This document shows positions 62,191-64,000 of a DNA stretch of 64,000 bases, in pieces. A program made the translations under genes and the position numbers. Each line of letters begins with the position of its first letter. Position 1 is the stretch's first letter. Under the pieces are notes generated by a model. It had not been told where the DNA came from. It ran no database searches and saw only the letters and a program-made list of their open reading frames with translations. This DNA is from Janthinobacterium sp. TND4EL3 (GTDB lineage: Bacteria > Pseudomonadota > Gammaproteobacteria > Burkholderiales > Burkholderiaceae_D), in assembly GCF_900156175.1 (NCBI RefSeq), contig NZ_FTMV01000001.1:620001-684000 (forward strand), read 5' to 3'.

Positions 62191-63573
62191 ATGATTGATA
62201 TAATGGCAAGTGCAGCCGTGGCTGCGGATGCAAATCAGACAGAGCAAGAGCATCACGATTCCTTGCAGGCGCATTTCCAGCCGAATATTTCGGCCGACGA
62301 GATCGAGCAGGTTTTCCATTTGAAGCGGGCGCAGCCCTTGCTGCAAGTGTTCACGGCCCTGTTCCACGGCGGTTTCGACGGCGTGCTGGTGCGTCTGCTG
62401 GTGTTGCGCGAACTGGCGTCCGATGCGGCCACGTCCGCCTACACGCGCGCCGACATCAACACCAAGCTCGCTTATTTGTTACCGGAAAGCCTGGAAACGG
62501 TCTTGCTGCGCCTGCGTTCGAACCAGCTGCTGGCCTGGGATGCGCAGCAGGGCGTGTACCGCGTCACGCCCATGGCGCGCAATGTGCTGTCCGCCATCGA
62601 CAGCCTGCTGGGCCTGGGCCAGACGGAAGACGAGGCCGAAATGGGCTTTTTGCTGTCGCAGGTGGCGGGCGCGCAAGCCGTCGGCGGCGTATCCGTAGAA
62701 CAATTGCAACATCTGCTGGGCCGCCTGGTGGACTTGACGGAAGAATTTTCCGACGCGATCGCTTCCGGTTCCGAATTCCGGCTGCGCACGGCGCAGGCGA
62801 AGTGGAACATGGCTTGCGACTGGGTGGAAAAGGGTTCCGAGATCCTCGTGGCCATCACGTCCGATGAAAACGCGGACAGCGCCACGCACAAGGCGGCGCA
62901 GGCGATCGGCCGCGCGCAAAGTAAATTGTTGAACATGCAAGGCATGTTTTCGCGCGCCCTGAACCAGATCGAGCGCCAGCGCGTGCACCTGGGCCAGTCG
63001 GGCCTGTCGACCACCGACATCAAGCGCTGGCTGCTGCTGCACGACGACCTGGCCAGCCTGGCCGAAGGCGCCATCGACCAGCCCGTCGTGCCCCTGTTCT
63101 CCACGCCGGCCGAGATGATCGACGTGGCGGAAACGGAACTGCTGTCCGAACGGGCGGCAGGCGTCATCAACACGGGCCTGCCCAGCGGCGAGGATGCGCC
63201 CACCACCATCAGCGACGGTCCCGCCATGCAGCTTGAACTTGATGACTTGCTCGAACGCCTGTCGAACTTTGCCAGCCTGGGCAATTTCCCCAGCATCGGC
63301 GAAGAAGGACCGAAATCGGTACCCGTGCAGGATTCGCTGCTGCCGGCCAGCTTTGCCGTGGCGTCCTACCGCGCCTCGATGCTGCCGCTGCTGGGCGACG
63401 TATCCGAAGCGAGCCTGCAAGGCTCGACGGCCGAACTGGCCCGTTTGCCCATCACCTTTACACCGACCGATGAGATGGTCCAGCTGACCGACCCCCACGT
63501 GGCGGCCATGTCGATCGCCTCGCTTTCACTGAATGTTTCACTTGATTTAGATAGCGGCACAGCCGATGAATGA
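62191..63573 (+). CDS. probable condensin kleisin-like subunit (MksF/JetA-like)
   Basis: A 460-residue soluble helical protein. Near residues 85-145 a winged-helix pattern is visible (TKLAYLLPESLETVLLRLRSNQLLAWDAQQGVYRVTPMARNV read in parts). Long helices with DLTEEFSDAIASGSEF and LLNMQGMFSRALNQIERQRVHL follow. An acidic linker and C-terminal domain end it. This layout and length fit the MksF/JetA kleisin class. It overlaps the next gene by 8 bases. The assignment is inference from architecture and pairing; no single signature motif proves it. Confidence 0.45.
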   Translation: MIDIMASAAVAADANQTEQEHHDSLQAHFQPNISADEIEQVFHLKRAQPLLQVFTALFHGGFDGVLVRLLVLRELASDAATSAYTRADINTKLAYLLPESLETVLLRLRSNQLLAWDAQQGVYRVTPMARNVLSAIDSLLGLGQTEDEAEMGFLLSQVAGAQAVGGVSVEQLQHLLGRLVDLTEEFSDAIASGSEFRLRTAQAKWNMACDWVEKGSEILVAITSDENADSATHKAAQAIGRAQSKLLNMQGMFSRALNQIERQRVHLGQSGLSTTDIKRWLLLHDDLASLAEGAIDQPVVPLFSTPAEMIDVAETELLSERAAGVINTGLPSGEDAPTTISDGPAMQLELDDLLERLSNFASLGNFPSIGEEGPKSVPVQDSLLPASFAVASYRASMLPLLGDVSEASLQGSTAELARLPITFTPTDEMVQLTDPHVAAMSIASLSLNVSLDLDSGTADE

Positions 63574-64000
63574 CGATTCCCAAATCCTGATTGCGCGCCT
63601 GCTCACGCATCAAACCCTGCGCCGCGACGACAAGCTCGTCAAGCGCGTGCTGTCCGACGAGCTGTTCCGCGCCGAGATCGATGCGCGCCTGCTGGCCTGC
63701 GGCCTGAAGCTGCTCGACAACGTCTACGCCGACCATGTCACGCTGGCCCTGACGCGCACCATCGAGCCGAAGATCTTCGGCGCACGCGACGTGTGGCAAA
63801 ACAACAACTTCGGCCTGGCCCGCGATGGCGTGGCCCTGCTGGTGGTGCTGTGGGCGCAGATCATCCTGCCCAAGCGCGAACGCCAGGAAACGCACCAGCA
63901 TGCGGACGACGATCAAAATGATATGTTCGGCACGGAAAAGCCGCTGCCGCGCGCGGAAGACGCGTCGATGGGCATTTCCTACAAGGCGCTGCTGTCCGAT
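63566..64000 (+). CDS. probable condensin KITE-like subunit (MksE/JetB-like), partial
   Basis: An open frame of 145 codons that runs off the right edge. MNDDSQILIARLLTHQTLRR starts a helical N-terminus; LLACGLKLLDNVYADHVTLAL and NNNFGLARDGVALLVVLWAQI match the pattern of MukE/MksE-type winged-helix proteins (gene product usually 200-250 residues). Its ATG lies inside the upstream gene's end, a coupling expected for a stoichiometric complex. An SMC-like ATPase would be expected next. Confidence 0.45.
   Translation, partial: MNDDSQILIARLLTHQTLRRDDKLVKRVLSDELFRAEIDARLLACGLKLLDNVYADHVTLALTRTIEPKIFGARDVWQNNNFGLARDGVALLVVLWAQIILPKRERQETHQHADDDQNDMFGTEKPLPRAEDASMGISYKALLSD

Overview
The window is GC-rich, densely coded chromosomal DNA from a betaproteobacterium, most likely Oxalobacteraceae of the Janthinobacterium/Massilia type. 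This rests on gene content: a subclass B3 metallo-beta-lactamase resembling the Janthinobacterium THIN family, a PhaM-type PHB granule protein, a DUF3683 FAD/Fe-S oxidoreductase, and a HIT/DUF971/ubiE...ubiB/FmdB/DUF502/aspS/nudB/clsB housekeeping order. The genus is an inference. I found no rRNA, tRNA, insertion sequence, prophage or CRISPR array.

1-18.6 kb is housekeeping: a YqaA-like membrane protein, a giant FAD/Fe-S oxidoreductase, ubiquinone biosynthesis (ubiE, ubiJ, ubiB), aspS, nudB, clsB and hslR. A DGPF (YCII) protein/ECF sigma pair sits between DUF971 and ubiE. 18.7-26.3 kb is a fatty-acid beta-oxidation cluster (TetR regulator, acyl-CoA dehydrogenase, bifunctional hydroxyacyl-CoA dehydrogenase/enoyl-CoA hydratase, thioesterase, thiolase, second hydratase).

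26.3-36.2 kb is accessory: a TetR/dihydrofolate-reductase-like pair facing each other across a perfect palindrome; a B3 metallo-beta-lactamase with Glu in place of the first zinc-ligand His; an RtcB RNA ligase behind a strongly structured, self-terminating leader and followed by a tiny basic protein; two paralogous metallophosphoesterases flanking that block; LysR/pirin; an isochorismatase-like hydrolase; a periplasmic solute-binding protein; PnuC. 36.2-45.1 kb holds a TonB-dependent receptor, an AraC-type response regulator and a four-gene spore-coat-U (Csu-like) chaperone-usher pilus locus, with a fifth short SCPU gene converging on its end.

45.3-51.6 kb holds HxlR, a CHRD lipoprotein, an OsmC-PaiB operon divergent from a MocR regulator, tag, and an mnmC whose methyltransferase half looks decayed. 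51.7-56.3 kb is the most striking block: rhodanese, EpsC serine O-acetyltransferase, XRE regulator, family 2A encapsulin shell and a cysteine desulfurase with a ~200-residue disordered N-terminal extension. Together these form a sulfur-metabolism encapsulin nanocompartment operon. The class is known (SrpI-type), but its control here looks undescribed: two copies of a TTTGTTTT...CATA motif lie upstream of the first gene and of the shell gene.

56.4-64 kb has a soluble histidine kinase with a receiver-TPR partner, a 71-aa protein, PhaM, two DUF3108 proteins, and at the right edge two overlapping genes that look like the kleisin and KITE subunits of an MksBEF or Wadjet (JetAB) condensin. The expected SMC ATPase would lie outside the window.
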